This document shows positions 27,975 through 38,979 of a DNA stretch of 64,000 nucleotides, piece by piece. Each line of letters starts with the position of its first letter. The first letter of the stretch is position 1. Below the pieces are notes generated by a model. That model worked only from the letters and a program-made list of their open reading frames with translations, ran no database searches and was not told the DNA's origin. This stretch comes from Chloracidobacterium thermophilum B (GTDB taxonomy: Bacteria; Acidobacteriota; Blastocatellia; Chloracidobacteriales; Chloracidobacteriaceae). The translations under genes were made by a program, and so were the position numbers. Location of the stretch: the NCBI RefSeq assembly GCF_000226295.1, contig NC_016025.1:620001-684000 (forward strand), read 5' to 3'.

Positions 27975-29477
27975 CTAAAGCCGGGCTGGAGCCGGAACGA
28001 GCAGGCCTTCACGGCGCAACTCAACCACCATCTGCATAGACTCCAAATCCCCCTCCAGCGACTGTAAGCACTCCCGGAAGGTGCGCTGCCCGTCAAACAA
28101 CGCCTTGAGAAAGCTGATTTCCGAAGCAAAATCCTCCGGGACCACCAAAGAGGCAAAGGTGTCACTCACGATGTATGGACGGTCCAGGTCCGGCTCGGCA
28201 TCGAGCAGGGACTGGGTTTCGTCATAGCGGCGGACAGCTTCCAGCAAAAGCTGCTGCGTTGTCAGGCAAATCTGGGCTGGGCGTTCCACAGGAGTGCTCC
28301 GAAAGGAAAACTCACCGCGCACCCAGCCGATGACGATGTACACCACGCGCGCCCCCTGGTACGACGCCAGCTCAGCATCCAGAATTTGTCCCTCGCGGAT
28401 GTATATCCGCGCCTCGCGCCCGGCGGCAGTCACCTTGAGCAGCCCGGTTTTACGCCCCCCTTCAATGATTTGGAGCACTTCAGGCAGGGAGACTTCCTGA
28501 AGCCTGCCGCGAAAATCGGCATTGGGTTGCAGCCGACGCAACAGGTTCTTGACACGAAAGGTCAGTTCGACGGCACTGAAAGGTTTGACCCAGTAATCCT
28601 CGACGCCCCGCTCAAAAGCGGCCAGCCGCTCCTCCGGCTGTCCCTTGGATGACAGGCACACGAAGGGCACGTCCCGGAGCGTGGGATGCCGGCGCGTCCA
28701 ATCGAAAAACTGGCGGCCATCCATCCGGGGCATCAGCAGGTCGCAGATAATGAGTGAGGGCTGGTGTCGCAGCGCGACTTCCTGCGCCGCCTCGCCATCC
28801 TCGGCCGTGAGTACGGTGCAGCCCAGGCGGCGCAGACACAGATTCAGCACTTCACAGGTGCCCGGCTCATCATCCACCACCAGAATGGTCTGGTCAGGAA
28901 ACTGCTCCCGGTGTTCGGAGCTGAATGACCGCTCCCCGCCAGGGTCCAGCCATGTACCACGCGCTCCCTGGGCCCATTCCTGCCGGTTGATGTTGACCAG
29001 ATCAACGAGTTCCTTGCGGTACTTGGCATCCTGCTCGCCCAGCGGCGGCAGAGTTTCGACATAGCCACGGGCTGCGGCCAACTCGTGGTGGGTCAGAAGA
29101 AGTTCGACGACCTGTTGTGCGCGCTCAAAAGCATCACTGTAGCGCCCCAACTGGATCATCAGTTCCACCATCAACCGCAGAAGCCGCAGGCGTTCGTCGC
29201 TGGTGGCCAGGCGCTCCGCGCGCCGGAAGTAAGCCAACGCCGTCTCAGGATTTCCCTGCAACCGATAGAGTTCCCCAATGCGACAGAGCAGGTCCACCGC
29301 CTGCCGGCTCTGACCGGCCTGCTGATAGGCATCGCTCAACTGCTGCATCAGGAAAGTGTCTTCCGGGGCAGCCGCCAGTTTCCGCTCCAGTTCCTCGATG
29401 TCGTGTCGCTGGCGGATGTCGGCAATGAGTCCAACGACCTGTTCGCGCATCGAGCGAACCTTGTCAAACAGGCCCAT
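27975..29477 (-). CDS. Response regulator with TPR, REC and DUF4388 domains
   Basis: A 500-residue cytoplasmic signalling protein. The N-terminal part (about 25-150) is TPR-like helices (LMQQLSDAYQQAGQSRQA, GNPETALAYFRRAERLA). The receiver domain (about 195-315) has ILVVDDEPGT and Asp246 in CDLLMPRMDG. A DUF4388 (PatA-like) domain follows at about 325-420 (LQEVSLPEVLQIIEGGRKTGLL in part, IYIREGQILDAEL). The C-terminal 80 residues are unassigned. DUF4388 regulators are common in Acidobacteriota, Deltaproteobacteria and cyanobacteria, often linked to gliding, pili or development. The cognate kinase is not adjacent. A related DUF4388 protein lies at 59070. Confidence 0.93.
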   Translation of the reverse strand: MGLFDKVRSMREQVVGLIADIRQRHDIEELERKLAAAPEDTFLMQQLSDAYQQAGQSRQAVDLLCRIGELYRLQGNPETALAYFRRAERLATSDERLRLLRLMVELMIQLGRYSDAFERAQQVVELLLTHHELAAARGYVETLPPLGEQDAKYRKELVDLVNINRQEWAQGARGTWLDPGGERSFSSEHREQFPDQTILVVDDEPGTCEVLNLCLRRLGCTVLTAEDGEAAQEVALRHQPSLIICDLLMPRMDGRQFFDWTRRHPTLRDVPFVCLSSKGQPEERLAAFERGVEDYWVKPFSAVELTFRVKNLLRRLQPNADFRGRLQEVSLPEVLQIIEGGRKTGLLKVTAAGREARIYIREGQILDAELASYQGARVVYIVIGWVRGEFSFRSTPVERPAQICLTTQQLLLEAVRRYDETQSLLDAEPDLDRPYIVSDTFASLVVPEDFASEISFLKALFDGQRTFRECLQSLEGDLESMQMVVELRREGLLVPAPARL

Positions 29478-29646
29478 GCTTGAACCGCTCCGTGGCTTTC
29501 AGCTAGGTTTCCCGGCGGTATGCAAGTCTAGCACAGGCCCCCGGATGGGAAACCAACGCCCCTGCCATCCAAAACGCCCGGACGAGTTTATTGAACGCTG
29601 TATTCAAACCCCAACGGCATAGCCAGACATCACATGACCAGACCTC

Positions 29647-30042
29647 ATGAGTGACGTGATCCCTGCCATTGAACATCCACGCGGGTTGGAACGCGCGTTG
29701 GAATACGACCGGCGCCCCTGGGGGCAGTATGTTGTTCTCGACGAAGGCCCAGGTTACAAGGTCAAACGCATCGAAGTTCTGCCGGGCCGGCGCATGAGCT
29801 ACCAGAAGCACACGCGGCGGCATGAGCACTGGATCGTGGTGCAGGGACGCGCCCAGGTGACACTCGACGGCCACGAACACCTTGTCCACACCGGCGAAGC
29901 CGTGGATGTGCCGGTAGGCGCAGCGCACCGCATTGCCAACCCGGATGACATCCTGCTGGTGCTCATCGAAGTTCAACGTGGCGACTACCTGGGCGAAGAC
30001 GACATCATCCGGCTTCAGGACGACTACGGGCGCGCAACCTAG
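29647..30042 (+). CDS. Cupin, mannose-6-phosphate isomerase type II C-terminal-like
   Basis: A single cupin domain of 131 residues like the isomerase part of bifunctional ManC. RPWGQYVVLDEGPGYKVKRI is the entry strand, with metal ligands in the cupin-1 motif (QKHTRRHEHWIVVQG) and the cupin-2 motif (VPVGAAHRIAN). Stand-alone versions interconvert mannose-6-phosphate and fructose-6-phosphate, or merely bind sugars. No nucleotidyltransferase domain is attached. It faces away from the DUF4388 regulator (divergent) and is convergent with pncB. Confidence 0.88.
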   Translation: MSDVIPAIEHPRGLERALEYDRRPWGQYVVLDEGPGYKVKRIEVLPGRRMSYQKHTRRHEHWIVVQGRAQVTLDGHEHLVHTGEAVDVPVGAAHRIANPDDILLVLIEVQRGDYLGEDDIIRLQDDYGRAT

Positions 30043-30090
30043 CGACACGACCGGCAGCCACGGCAGCCTGTCCACTGTCCCTGGCTTCGG

Positions 30091-31557
30091 CTAGTGACCA
30101 CCGTTGCGCGCCTGCAGAATCAGCCGCATCTTCAGGTCGTAGAGGGATTGTTCCAGCCCTACCGGGTAGATGTGCGGATTGACAAACCGCTTCAGCCCCG
30201 GCGCCAGCCGGGCCAGCCCTGATTGCGCCCGCTGCCGGACGGCTTCCAGGGACGGCATCCCATACACACACTCACCGCGCCGAAAAACCGGCACGAGCAG
30301 GTCTTCGTACGTCGCCTCAGCCGGGATGCGCTTGCGCCGGGTCGGATCGAGGGGGTCAATAATGACGCACCCGGAAGCCGGCGGTGAGGGAAGGTCATAG
30401 ATGGCGTCGCCGATGAGTTCGCCATCCACGCTGTAGCGCCGCACCTGGTGAATACCCGGCGTCGAAATCTTGATGGACTGCTCCGACAGCTTGATGCAGT
30501 AGCGCCAGGAGTCGTCACCACGGTCACGCAGCGCCGTCAGCTTATAGACGCCGCCCAACGTCGGCTGGTCGTAGCCGGTCACGAGTTTCGTGCCCACGCC
30601 CCACACGTTGATGCAGGCTCCCTGCTGCTTGAGGCTGTTGATGATGGTTTCATCGAGGTCATTGCTGGCAACGATGCTGGCGTCCGGGAAGCCGGCGGCA
30701 TCGAGCATTTTGCGCGCTTCGATGCTCAGGTAGGCCAGGTCTCCCGAATCAAGCCGGATACCGATCATTTCATGGCCCTGCTCGCGCAGCCAGCGGCCAA
30801 CCTCGATGGCATGGCGCACGCCTTCGAGCGTGTCGTAGGTATCCACCAGAAAGACACAGTTGTTGGGCATCGCCGCCGCATAGGTGCGAAATGCCTCCAG
30901 CTCGTCGCCAAAGGACATCACCCAACTGTGGGCATGCGTGCCGCGTACCGGAATGCCATACACCTTGCCAGCCAGGACGTTCGAGGTCGCCGCACAGCCG
31001 CCGACATAGGCCGCCCGGCTGGCCGACAGCCCCCCATCCGGTCCCTGCGCCCGGCGCAGCCCAAACTCGATGACCGGTTCCCCCTGCGCCGCCAGGCAAA
31101 TCCGCGCCGCTTTCGTGGCGATGAGGGTCTGGAAGTTGATGATGTTGAGAATGATGGTTTCAAGCAGTTGGGCCTGCACGAGCGGCCCCGTCACCCGCAC
31201 GAGTGGCTCGAAGGGAAAGACAATCGTGCCTTCGGGGATGGCGTCGATGTCGCACACCAGCCGAAAGTCGCGCAGCGTCGCCAGAAAGTCAGGCTCAAAC
31301 AGCGGCTGACCATCCCGCCCCGGAAGGCTGGCCAGATAAGCCAGGTCACTGTCATCAAAAGTAGCTTCTACCAGCATTTCGATGAGCGAGTGCAGCCCAC
31401 AGGCAATGGTAAAGCCACCGTCGAACGGGTGCCGGCGGAAAAACATCTGGAAGACAGCTTCTTTTTCGCCGCGCCCCGACTTCCAGTAGGCTTGCGCCAT
31501 GGTGAGCTGATACAAATCGGTCAATAATAGGGACGGAACGGGCCGTGTCGTCGGCAT
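30091..31557 (-). CDS. pncB: Nicotinate phosphoribosyltransferase
   Basis: The NAD salvage enzyme that joins nicotinate and PRPP, using ATP. The 488-residue protein has the N-terminal TDLYQLTMAQAYWKSG signature. EFGLRRAQGPDGG and GTHAHSWVM contain the active-site His. VGTKLVTGYDQP is the C-terminal phosphate-binding segment. It has the longer length of the PncB group found in many Gram-positive and other bacteria. The frame extends three codons to a TTG, but ATG-31557 has GGAGAG ten bases upstream. It is convergent with the cupin gene and divergent from the DUF427 gene. Confidence 0.95.
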   Translation of the reverse strand: MPTTRPVPSLLLTDLYQLTMAQAYWKSGRGEKEAVFQMFFRRHPFDGGFTIACGLHSLIEMLVEATFDDSDLAYLASLPGRDGQPLFEPDFLATLRDFRLVCDIDAIPEGTIVFPFEPLVRVTGPLVQAQLLETIILNIINFQTLIATKAARICLAAQGEPVIEFGLRRAQGPDGGLSASRAAYVGGCAATSNVLAGKVYGIPVRGTHAHSWVMSFGDELEAFRTYAAAMPNNCVFLVDTYDTLEGVRHAIEVGRWLREQGHEMIGIRLDSGDLAYLSIEARKMLDAAGFPDASIVASNDLDETIINSLKQQGACINVWGVGTKLVTGYDQPTLGGVYKLTALRDRGDDSWRYCIKLSEQSIKISTPGIHQVRRYSVDGELIGDAIYDLPSPPASGCVIIDPLDPTRRKRIPAEATYEDLLVPVFRRGECVYGMPSLEAVRQRAQSGLARLAPGLKRFVNPHIYPVGLEQSLYDLKMRLILQARNGGH

Positions 31558-31669
31558 ACGGTTCAACTCTCCATCGCGCTGTCAAACTCCTGACTGTGCC
31601 AGCAGGGGCTGTAACTGTTCCGCGTTGGCCTCCGTTTGGCAAGCCATTCTTTCCTGTACGCTAAGGCTT

Positions 31670-32164
31670 ATGCTTCCAAAACCCATTCCGCCACAACCCG
31701 GACAGGAATCCGTCTGGGACTATCCGCGCCCACCCCGGCTGGAACGCACGGCGAAGCGGCTGCGCGTCGTCTTCGCCGGCACAACCATTGCCGAAACGAC
31801 CCAGGGCTGGCGCGTCCTCGAAACGAGCCATCCGCCGGTCTATTACTTTCCGCCGGCGGACATCCTTCCTGATGTCCTTGTGGCCACGCCCCGCACGTCC
31901 TACTGCGAGTGGAAAGGCATGGCTCAGTACCACAGCGTACGGGTCGGACAGCGGATCGCACCGGATGCGGCCTGGAGTTACCCGCGGCCGACGCCTCCGT
32001 TTGCCCCCATTGCCGGTTACGTCGCTTTTTACGCTGCTGCCATGGACGCCTGCTACGTGGACGATGAACTGGTCGTCCCCCAGCCGGGCGGTTTTTACGG
32101 CGGCTGGATTACCAAAGACATCGTTGGGCCGTTCAAAGGCGTTCCCGGCTCGTGGGGCTGGTGA
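31670..32164 (+). CDS. DUF427 domain protein
   Basis: A 164-residue protein of the DUF427 family, of unknown biochemical role. SVWDYPRPPRLERTAKRLRV in part, then the conserved LETSHPPVYYFP and ADILPDVL. TSYCEWKGMAQYHSV holds the conserved Cys-Glu-Trp-Lys-Gly, and IAGYVAFYAAAMDACYVD closes the fold. Conserved Glu, Cys and His residues suggest an enzyme. The reading frame is open from 31625 but the conserved part starts near ATG-31670. It lies 32 bases upstream of the sctT/fliR gene on the same strand. Confidence 0.9.
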   Translation: MLPKPIPPQPGQESVWDYPRPPRLERTAKRLRVVFAGTTIAETTQGWRVLETSHPPVYYFPPADILPDVLVATPRTSYCEWKGMAQYHSVRVGQRIAPDAAWSYPRPTPPFAPIAGYVAFYAAAMDACYVDDELVVPQPGGFYGGWITKDIVGPFKGVPGSWGW

Positions 32165-32196
32165 CGCGCCAACTTGTGAGGGCCGGCGCATGAGGT

Positions 32197-33039
32197 ATGA
32201 CGGACCCGATTGGCTTTATTGATGCACTGTTGCGCCTGCTCGACGTGCAGGTGTCGGTCGCGGCGCTGCTCGTGCTGGGCGGACTGGTCTTTGCCCGCAT
32301 GCTGGCCTTTGTGACCGTCGTGCCCTTTTTCGGCGGACAGAGCGTGCCCAACCAGATCAAGGTCGCCGAAGCCGTGGCGTTCGTCCTGCTCATCGTGCCG
32401 GGCCTAAGCGCCAGCGTGCCGGAACTTGCCCTGCGCGGCGGGCCCTTTGGCTTTGCCATTCTCGTCATCAAGGAAGTGGCCGTGGGGTTTACCCTGGGCT
32501 TTGTCGCCTCGCTGGTTTTTGAGGCCATTCAGGTTGCCGGGCGCATCATTGACGCGCAGCGGGGCGCGATGATGGGCGAGATGCTCAACCCCATGCTTCA
32601 GGAACAGGTCTCCGAACTGGGGCAGTTCAAGCTTCAGGTGGCTATTGTCATTTTTCTGGCGCTGGGCGCGCACCGGTTGGTCATCGAAGCCCTGTTTCGC
32701 AGCTTTGAACTCATCCCCGTGACGGACTTTCCCAAGCTGGGCACGGGCCTGTCGCCAGCACTGACCAGCATCATCCTGCTGACAGGTGAAATCCTGACGC
32801 TTGGCGTCCGCCTGGCCGCGCCTGCCATGGCTGCCCTGCTGCTGACCGATGTGTTTTTCGGACTCATCAACCGCGTTGCGCCGCAGTTCAACGTGTTCTT
32901 CCTCAGCATGCCGGTCAAGATGGCGCTTGGTATTTTCATCGTCATGCTGTCGCTGGCCATCTATGCCGAACAGTATCAGGCGGCTTTCAGGGAGGCACTG
33001 CAAGCCTTCGAGGTGCTGATGCGGCAGCTTGCGCCGTAG
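32197..33039 (+). CDS. sctT: Type III export apparatus protein SctT/FliR
   Basis: A multi-helix core export-gate subunit of 280 residues that completes the R-S-T complex with the proteins encoded near 20 kb. The segment [17 protein letters not shown] matches the SctT-type block (IDxQRGA, ..DP) rather than the FliR form. [14 protein letters not shown] is strongly SctT/FliR. About six helices are visible. It is not in the sctQ operon but 11 kb away, between the DUF427 gene and the hybrid kinase. SctU/FlhB and SctV/FlhA are not in the window. Confidence 0.9.
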   Translation: MTDPIGFIDALLRLLDVQVSVAALLVLGGLVFARMLAFVTVVPFFGGQSVPNQIKVAEAVAFVLLIVPGLSASVPELALRGGPFGFAILVIKEVAVGFTLGFVASLVFEAIQVAGRIIDAQRGAMMGEMLNPMLQEQVSELGQFKLQVAIVIFLALGAHRLVIEALFRSFELIPVTDFPKLGTGLSPALTSIILLTGEILTLGVRLAAPAMAALLLTDVFFGLINRVAPQFNVFFLSMPVKMALGIFIVMLSLAIYAEQYQAAFREALQAFEVLMRQLAP

Positions 33040-33109
33040 GTTACTATGGCGGATTACAGTCCCCCCAGATACACCCGGCCTGCCTTCACTGCCGCACACC
33101 TTGCCCGTT

Positions 33110-35526
<2,417 letters not shown>

Positions 35527-35530
<4 letters not shown>

Positions 35531-36171
35531 AGCCATCCAATCCAAAACCGACGACAGCAACGTTGTTTGACCCAGCCTTTGCGCAGCGGCTGGTGCTGCT
35601 CAACGGACTGTTTCCGCTGGCGCTGTGCGGATGGGACGGATTCCTGGGCCAGCTTGGGGCAAACCCGCTGGAGTTCATCCTCCGCCTGACCGGTGGGCTG
35701 GCGCTGGTCTTTCTGACCCTGACCCTGACAGTAACCCCCCTGGTGGCTTGGTTTGGTCCGCCCTGGCTCATCCGGCTGCGGCGCACGCTGGGACTGCTGG
35801 CGTTTTTCCATGCCAGCCTGCACTTCACGGCTTATGTCTGGTTCGACAAGATGTTTGACCTGGCGGCCGTGGGTGTGGATGTCCTGCGCCGGCCGTTCAT
35901 CCTGTTCGGCATGCTGGGTTTTCTCGTCATGATTCCGCTGGCGGCCACATCCACCAACCGGATGATCAAGCGGCTGGGCGCGGCGCGCTGGAAACGCCTG
36001 CACCGCCTGACCTACGTGGCAGCCGTGGCTGGCGTCATCCACTTCTACCTGTTTGTCAAAGCCGATACGACCATGCCGCTGGCCTTTGCCGCCATCGTCG
36101 GCCTCCTGCTGGTCTATCGCTGGTTGCGGGCGCAGCAGATCACCACGCTCGGCCTCGACGCCAGACGCTGA
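35527..36171 (+). CDS. msrQ: Heme-binding membrane subunit of methionine sulfoxide reductase (MsrQ/YedZ)
   Basis: A 214-residue ferric-reductase-like six-helix protein. In MsrPQ it passes electrons to periplasmic MsrP, which repairs oxidised methionines in envelope proteins. Conserved heme histidines are in [12 protein letters not shown] and in [28 protein letters not shown] is the family signature. The TTG start overlaps the kinase stop (TTGA), so translation is coupled. The catalytic molybdoprotein msrP is not adjacent, though it usually lies next to msrQ. Confidence 0.92.
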
Positions 36172-36192
36172 CGGCATCTGGACGGAACAACT

Positions 36193-36207
36193 TGAAAACA
36201 GTTTTCA
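36193..36207. promoter_or_regulatory. Fur-like 7-1-7 palindrome before feoA
   Basis: TGAAAAC-A-GTTTTCA is a perfect 7-1-7 inverted repeat, 75 bases upstream of the first feoA start. It fits the TGAnAAT-n-ATTnTCA pattern of Fur boxes except at the innermost pair. Ferrous-iron uptake operons are classic Fur targets. Confidence 0.6.
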
Positions 36208-36281
36208 TTTCACTTACGGTTGACGGCTGCCATGGTGGCCTCCGGCCACGTGATGCCGACGACCGAGGTATGCCCTGACCT

Positions 36282-36551
36282 ATGAAACGCTGGCTTGCCG
36301 CCTTACGCCCTTCCTCGGCAACTTCCGCCACACCCCAAACCCTGGCCGATGTCCCGGCCGGCGAGCGCGTGCGCGTCCGGCGGCTGCTCGACATGGACGG
36401 CGCGGAAACCCTGCGGGAGCGCGGGCTGTGTGAGACTTCTGAAGTGCGTGTCATTGCGGACGGCGATCCGCTGGTGTGTTCCGTGCTCGGCGTACGGATG
36501 ACCCTCAACCGCCATACGGCGCAGGGCATTCTCGTGGAGCGCCTGCCATGA
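36282..36551 (+). CDS. feoA: FeoA domain protein (first copy)
   Basis: An 89-residue SH3-like FeoA protein that assists the FeoB ferrous-iron transporter at the inner face of the membrane. LADVPAGERVRVRRLLD is the family N-strand; the middle RERGLCETSEVRVIADGDP and the end VRMTLNRHTAQGILVE fit. It is longer than usual because of a 20-residue Ser/Ala-rich N-terminal extension. Its stop overlaps the next feoA start (ATGA). Confidence 0.9.
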   Translation: MKRWLAALRPSSATSATPQTLADVPAGERVRVRRLLDMDGAETLRERGLCETSEVRVIADGDPLVCSVLGVRMTLNRHTAQGILVERLP

Positions 36552-36775
36552 CACTCGATGCCCTGGCCATCGGTGCGACGGCCCGCGTCGAGCGCGTCCG
36601 GGGCGGGCGGGCCGTTGCCCAGCGCCTCCAGGAAATGGGTCTGACGACCGGCGTTGTGGTCAAACTCATCCGCATTGCCCCGCTGGGCGATCCGCTGGAA
36701 ATCGAGCTGCGGGGCTATCGGCTGTCGCTGCGCAAGGACGAGGCCGCTGCCATTGAAGTCTCCCCAGGTGAGTAA
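36548..36775 (+). CDS. feoA: FeoA domain protein (second copy)
   Basis: A 75-residue typical FeoA: LDALAIGATARVERVRGG, RLQEMGLTTGVVVKLIRIAPLG in part, and YRLSLRKDEAAAIEV. It overlaps the first feoA by four bases and lies five bases before feoB. The divergent sequence from the first copy argues for an old duplication with separate roles rather than a recent one. Confidence 0.93.
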   Translation: MTLDALAIGATARVERVRGGRAVAQRLQEMGLTTGVVVKLIRIAPLGDPLEIELRGYRLSLRKDEAAAIEVSPGE

Positions 36776-36780
36776 CGTTC

Positions 36781-38973
36781 GTGAGTGACGAAACACCTTC
36801 CCGCCGGCTGGCGTTGGTCGGGAACCCCAACTCTGGCAAAACGACGCTTTTCAATGCCCTGACGGGCCTGCGCCAGAAGGTCGGCAACTATCCGGGCGTC
36901 ACGGTCGAGAAAAAGGAAGGCCGCCTGACCGTCGGCGAAACGGAAGTCACCCTCATTGACCTGCCAGGGGTCTATAGCCTTTCAGCGCGTTCGCTGGACG
37001 AACGCATCACGCGCGATGTCGTTCTGGGACGACAGACCGACACGCCGCCGCCGGAGGGCATTCTGGCCATTGCCGATGCCAGCAACCTGGAACGCAACCT
37101 GTACCTTGTCACGCAGGTCATGGAACTGGGGCGGCCCGTCTGGCTGGCGCTCAACATGATGGACCTGGCAGAAGCCAAAGGTCTCGTCTTCGATCTCGAC
37201 CGGCTTTCCCAGGGATTGGGAATTCCCGTCGTGCCCATCGTCGCCAGCAAGGGCATCGGGCTTGAAACCCTGCGCCGGAAACTCGTCGGGCCGTTGCCTG
37301 CGGTACCCACCCGGCAGTGGCGACTCCCGCAGGTCATCGAAGCCGAAGTTTCGGCACTCGCGGAACAACTGCGCCAGCGCCGGTGGGCAACGGATGCCGC
37401 CGCCGAAGGTGAAGCCATCCGGCTGCTGCTCAACGAGCCGGCCGAAGACGACACGCCGCCACCGGCGGACATCCAGGCGGCTGTTGCGGCGGCGCGGGAA
37501 CGGCTGGAAGCCATGGGCATCGAGTGGTGGAGCGCCGAGGCCGAAGGGCGCTACGGCTGGATTCAAACCCTGTGCCGGGCGGCCATCCAGCAACCGGGCC
37601 AGTTTCAACGCACCACCAGCGACCGGATTGATGCCATCGTCACGCATCGCCTGTGGGGGCCGGTACTGTTTGCCGGCCTGATGCTGTTCATCTTCCAGAG
37701 CATCTTCACCTGGGCGCAGGTGCCGATGGATGCCATCGGCTGGATGATGGACCGGTTGGGCGCGCTCGTCCGGGAACGTCTCCCGGCCGGCGAACTCAAC
37801 GACCTCGTGGTGGACGGCGTCATTGCTGGCGTTGGCGCGGTTGTTACCTTCCTTCCGCAGATTCTCATCCTGACCCTGTTCATTGCCCTGCTCGAAGACA
37901 CAGGCTACATGGCGCGGGCGGCGTTCATCATGGACCGGCTGATGCGCCGGGTGGGACTCAGCGGCAAGTCGTTCATCCCGCTGCTTGGTTCCTTTGCCTG
38001 CGCCATTCCGGGCATCACGGCGACGCGCACCATAGAAAACGCCAAAGACCGGCTGGTGACGATTCTCATTGCGCCGCTGATGAGCTGTAGCGCGCGGCTG
38101 CCGGTCTATGCCCTGATGATTGGGGCCTGTTTTCCGGCCGACCGGCGGCTGTGGGGGGTGTTTTCCCTGCCCGGCGTCGTGCTGTTTGCCATGTATGCCC
38201 TGGGCATCCTGGCGGCGCTGGCGATGGGCTGGCTTTTCAAGAAAACCCTGATTCGTGGAGCATCGCCACCGCTTATTCTGGAACTGCCCCCATACCGGCT
38301 GCCTTCCCCACGGACCGTCCTGCTGACAATGTTTTCCGCCGGCGGCCAGTTTCTCTACCGCGCCGGGACGGTCATCCTGGCCATCTCGATTGTCCTGTGG
38401 TTTCTGGCAACGCATCCCCGGTCGGTGGCACTCAGCCGGGACTACGCCGCTGAGCGCGCAGCCATTACCCAGACCGGGCAGATGTCCAGGGAAGAAGCGG
38501 CCGACCGGCTTCAGGTGCTCGAACGGCTCGAAAAAGCCGAACGGCGGGAACGCAGTTTCATCGGGCAGGCCGGCAAGCTCATCGAGCCGGTCATTGCGCC
38601 GCTGGGATTCAACTGGAAAATCGGCGTCGGCATCATCTCGGCATTTGCGGCGCGGGAAGTGTTCGTGGGAACGCTGGCTATTGTCTATGGCATCGGCGAT
38701 GACGAAGACGCCGCTGGCAACCAGGCGCTGCATGCGGCGCTGCAAGCCGACCGTCACGCGGATGGGCGGCCGGTGTTTTCGCCTCTCGTGGCGGTGTCGG
38801 TGATGGTCTTTTTCGTACTGGCGATGCAGTGCATGTCCACGCTGGCCGTCGCCTGGCGGGAGACGAACAGTTGGCGCTGGCCCGTGGTGATGTTTGCCTA
38901 CATGACGGTGCTGGCCTACGTCGGCAGCCTGCTCGTCTATCAGGGAGGCCGGTGGCTCGGCTTGGGACAGTGA
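36781..38973 (+). CDS. feoB: Ferrous iron transporter B
   Basis: A GTP-linked Fe(II) permease of 730 residues. The G domain has G1 GNPNSGKT at residues 14-21, NYPGVTVEKKEG (G2 region) and DLPGVYSL (G3); NMMD is G4. A helical GDI-like spacer follows, then two Gate domains with many helices (RAAFIMDRLMRRVGLSGKSF in part, and PLMSCSARLPVY with the conserved Cys). The GTG start directly follows feoA. It is convergent with the copper ATPase gene, six bases away. Confidence 0.97.
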   Translation: MSDETPSRRLALVGNPNSGKTTLFNALTGLRQKVGNYPGVTVEKKEGRLTVGETEVTLIDLPGVYSLSARSLDERITRDVVLGRQTDTPPPEGILAIADASNLERNLYLVTQVMELGRPVWLALNMMDLAEAKGLVFDLDRLSQGLGIPVVPIVASKGIGLETLRRKLVGPLPAVPTRQWRLPQVIEAEVSALAEQLRQRRWATDAAAEGEAIRLLLNEPAEDDTPPPADIQAAVAAARERLEAMGIEWWSAEAEGRYGWIQTLCRAAIQQPGQFQRTTSDRIDAIVTHRLWGPVLFAGLMLFIFQSIFTWAQVPMDAIGWMMDRLGALVRERLPAGELNDLVVDGVIAGVGAVVTFLPQILILTLFIALLEDTGYMARAAFIMDRLMRRVGLSGKSFIPLLGSFACAIPGITATRTIENAKDRLVTILIAPLMSCSARLPVYALMIGACFPADRRLWGVFSLPGVVLFAMYALGILAALAMGWLFKKTLIRGASPPLILELPPYRLPSPRTVLLTMFSAGGQFLYRAGTVILAISIVLWFLATHPRSVALSRDYAAERAAITQTGQMSREEAADRLQVLERLEKAERRERSFIGQAGKLIEPVIAPLGFNWKIGVGIISAFAAREVFVGTLAIVYGIGDDEDAAGNQALHAALQADRHADGRPVFSPLVAVSVMVFFVLAMQCMSTLAVAWRETNSWRWPVVMFAYMTVLAYVGSLLVYQGGRWLGLGQ

Positions 38974-38979
38974 CCCCGA

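Noticed and set aside
36982-38757. A 591-codon minus-strand open frame
   Set aside because: Antisense to feoB; high-GC shadow.
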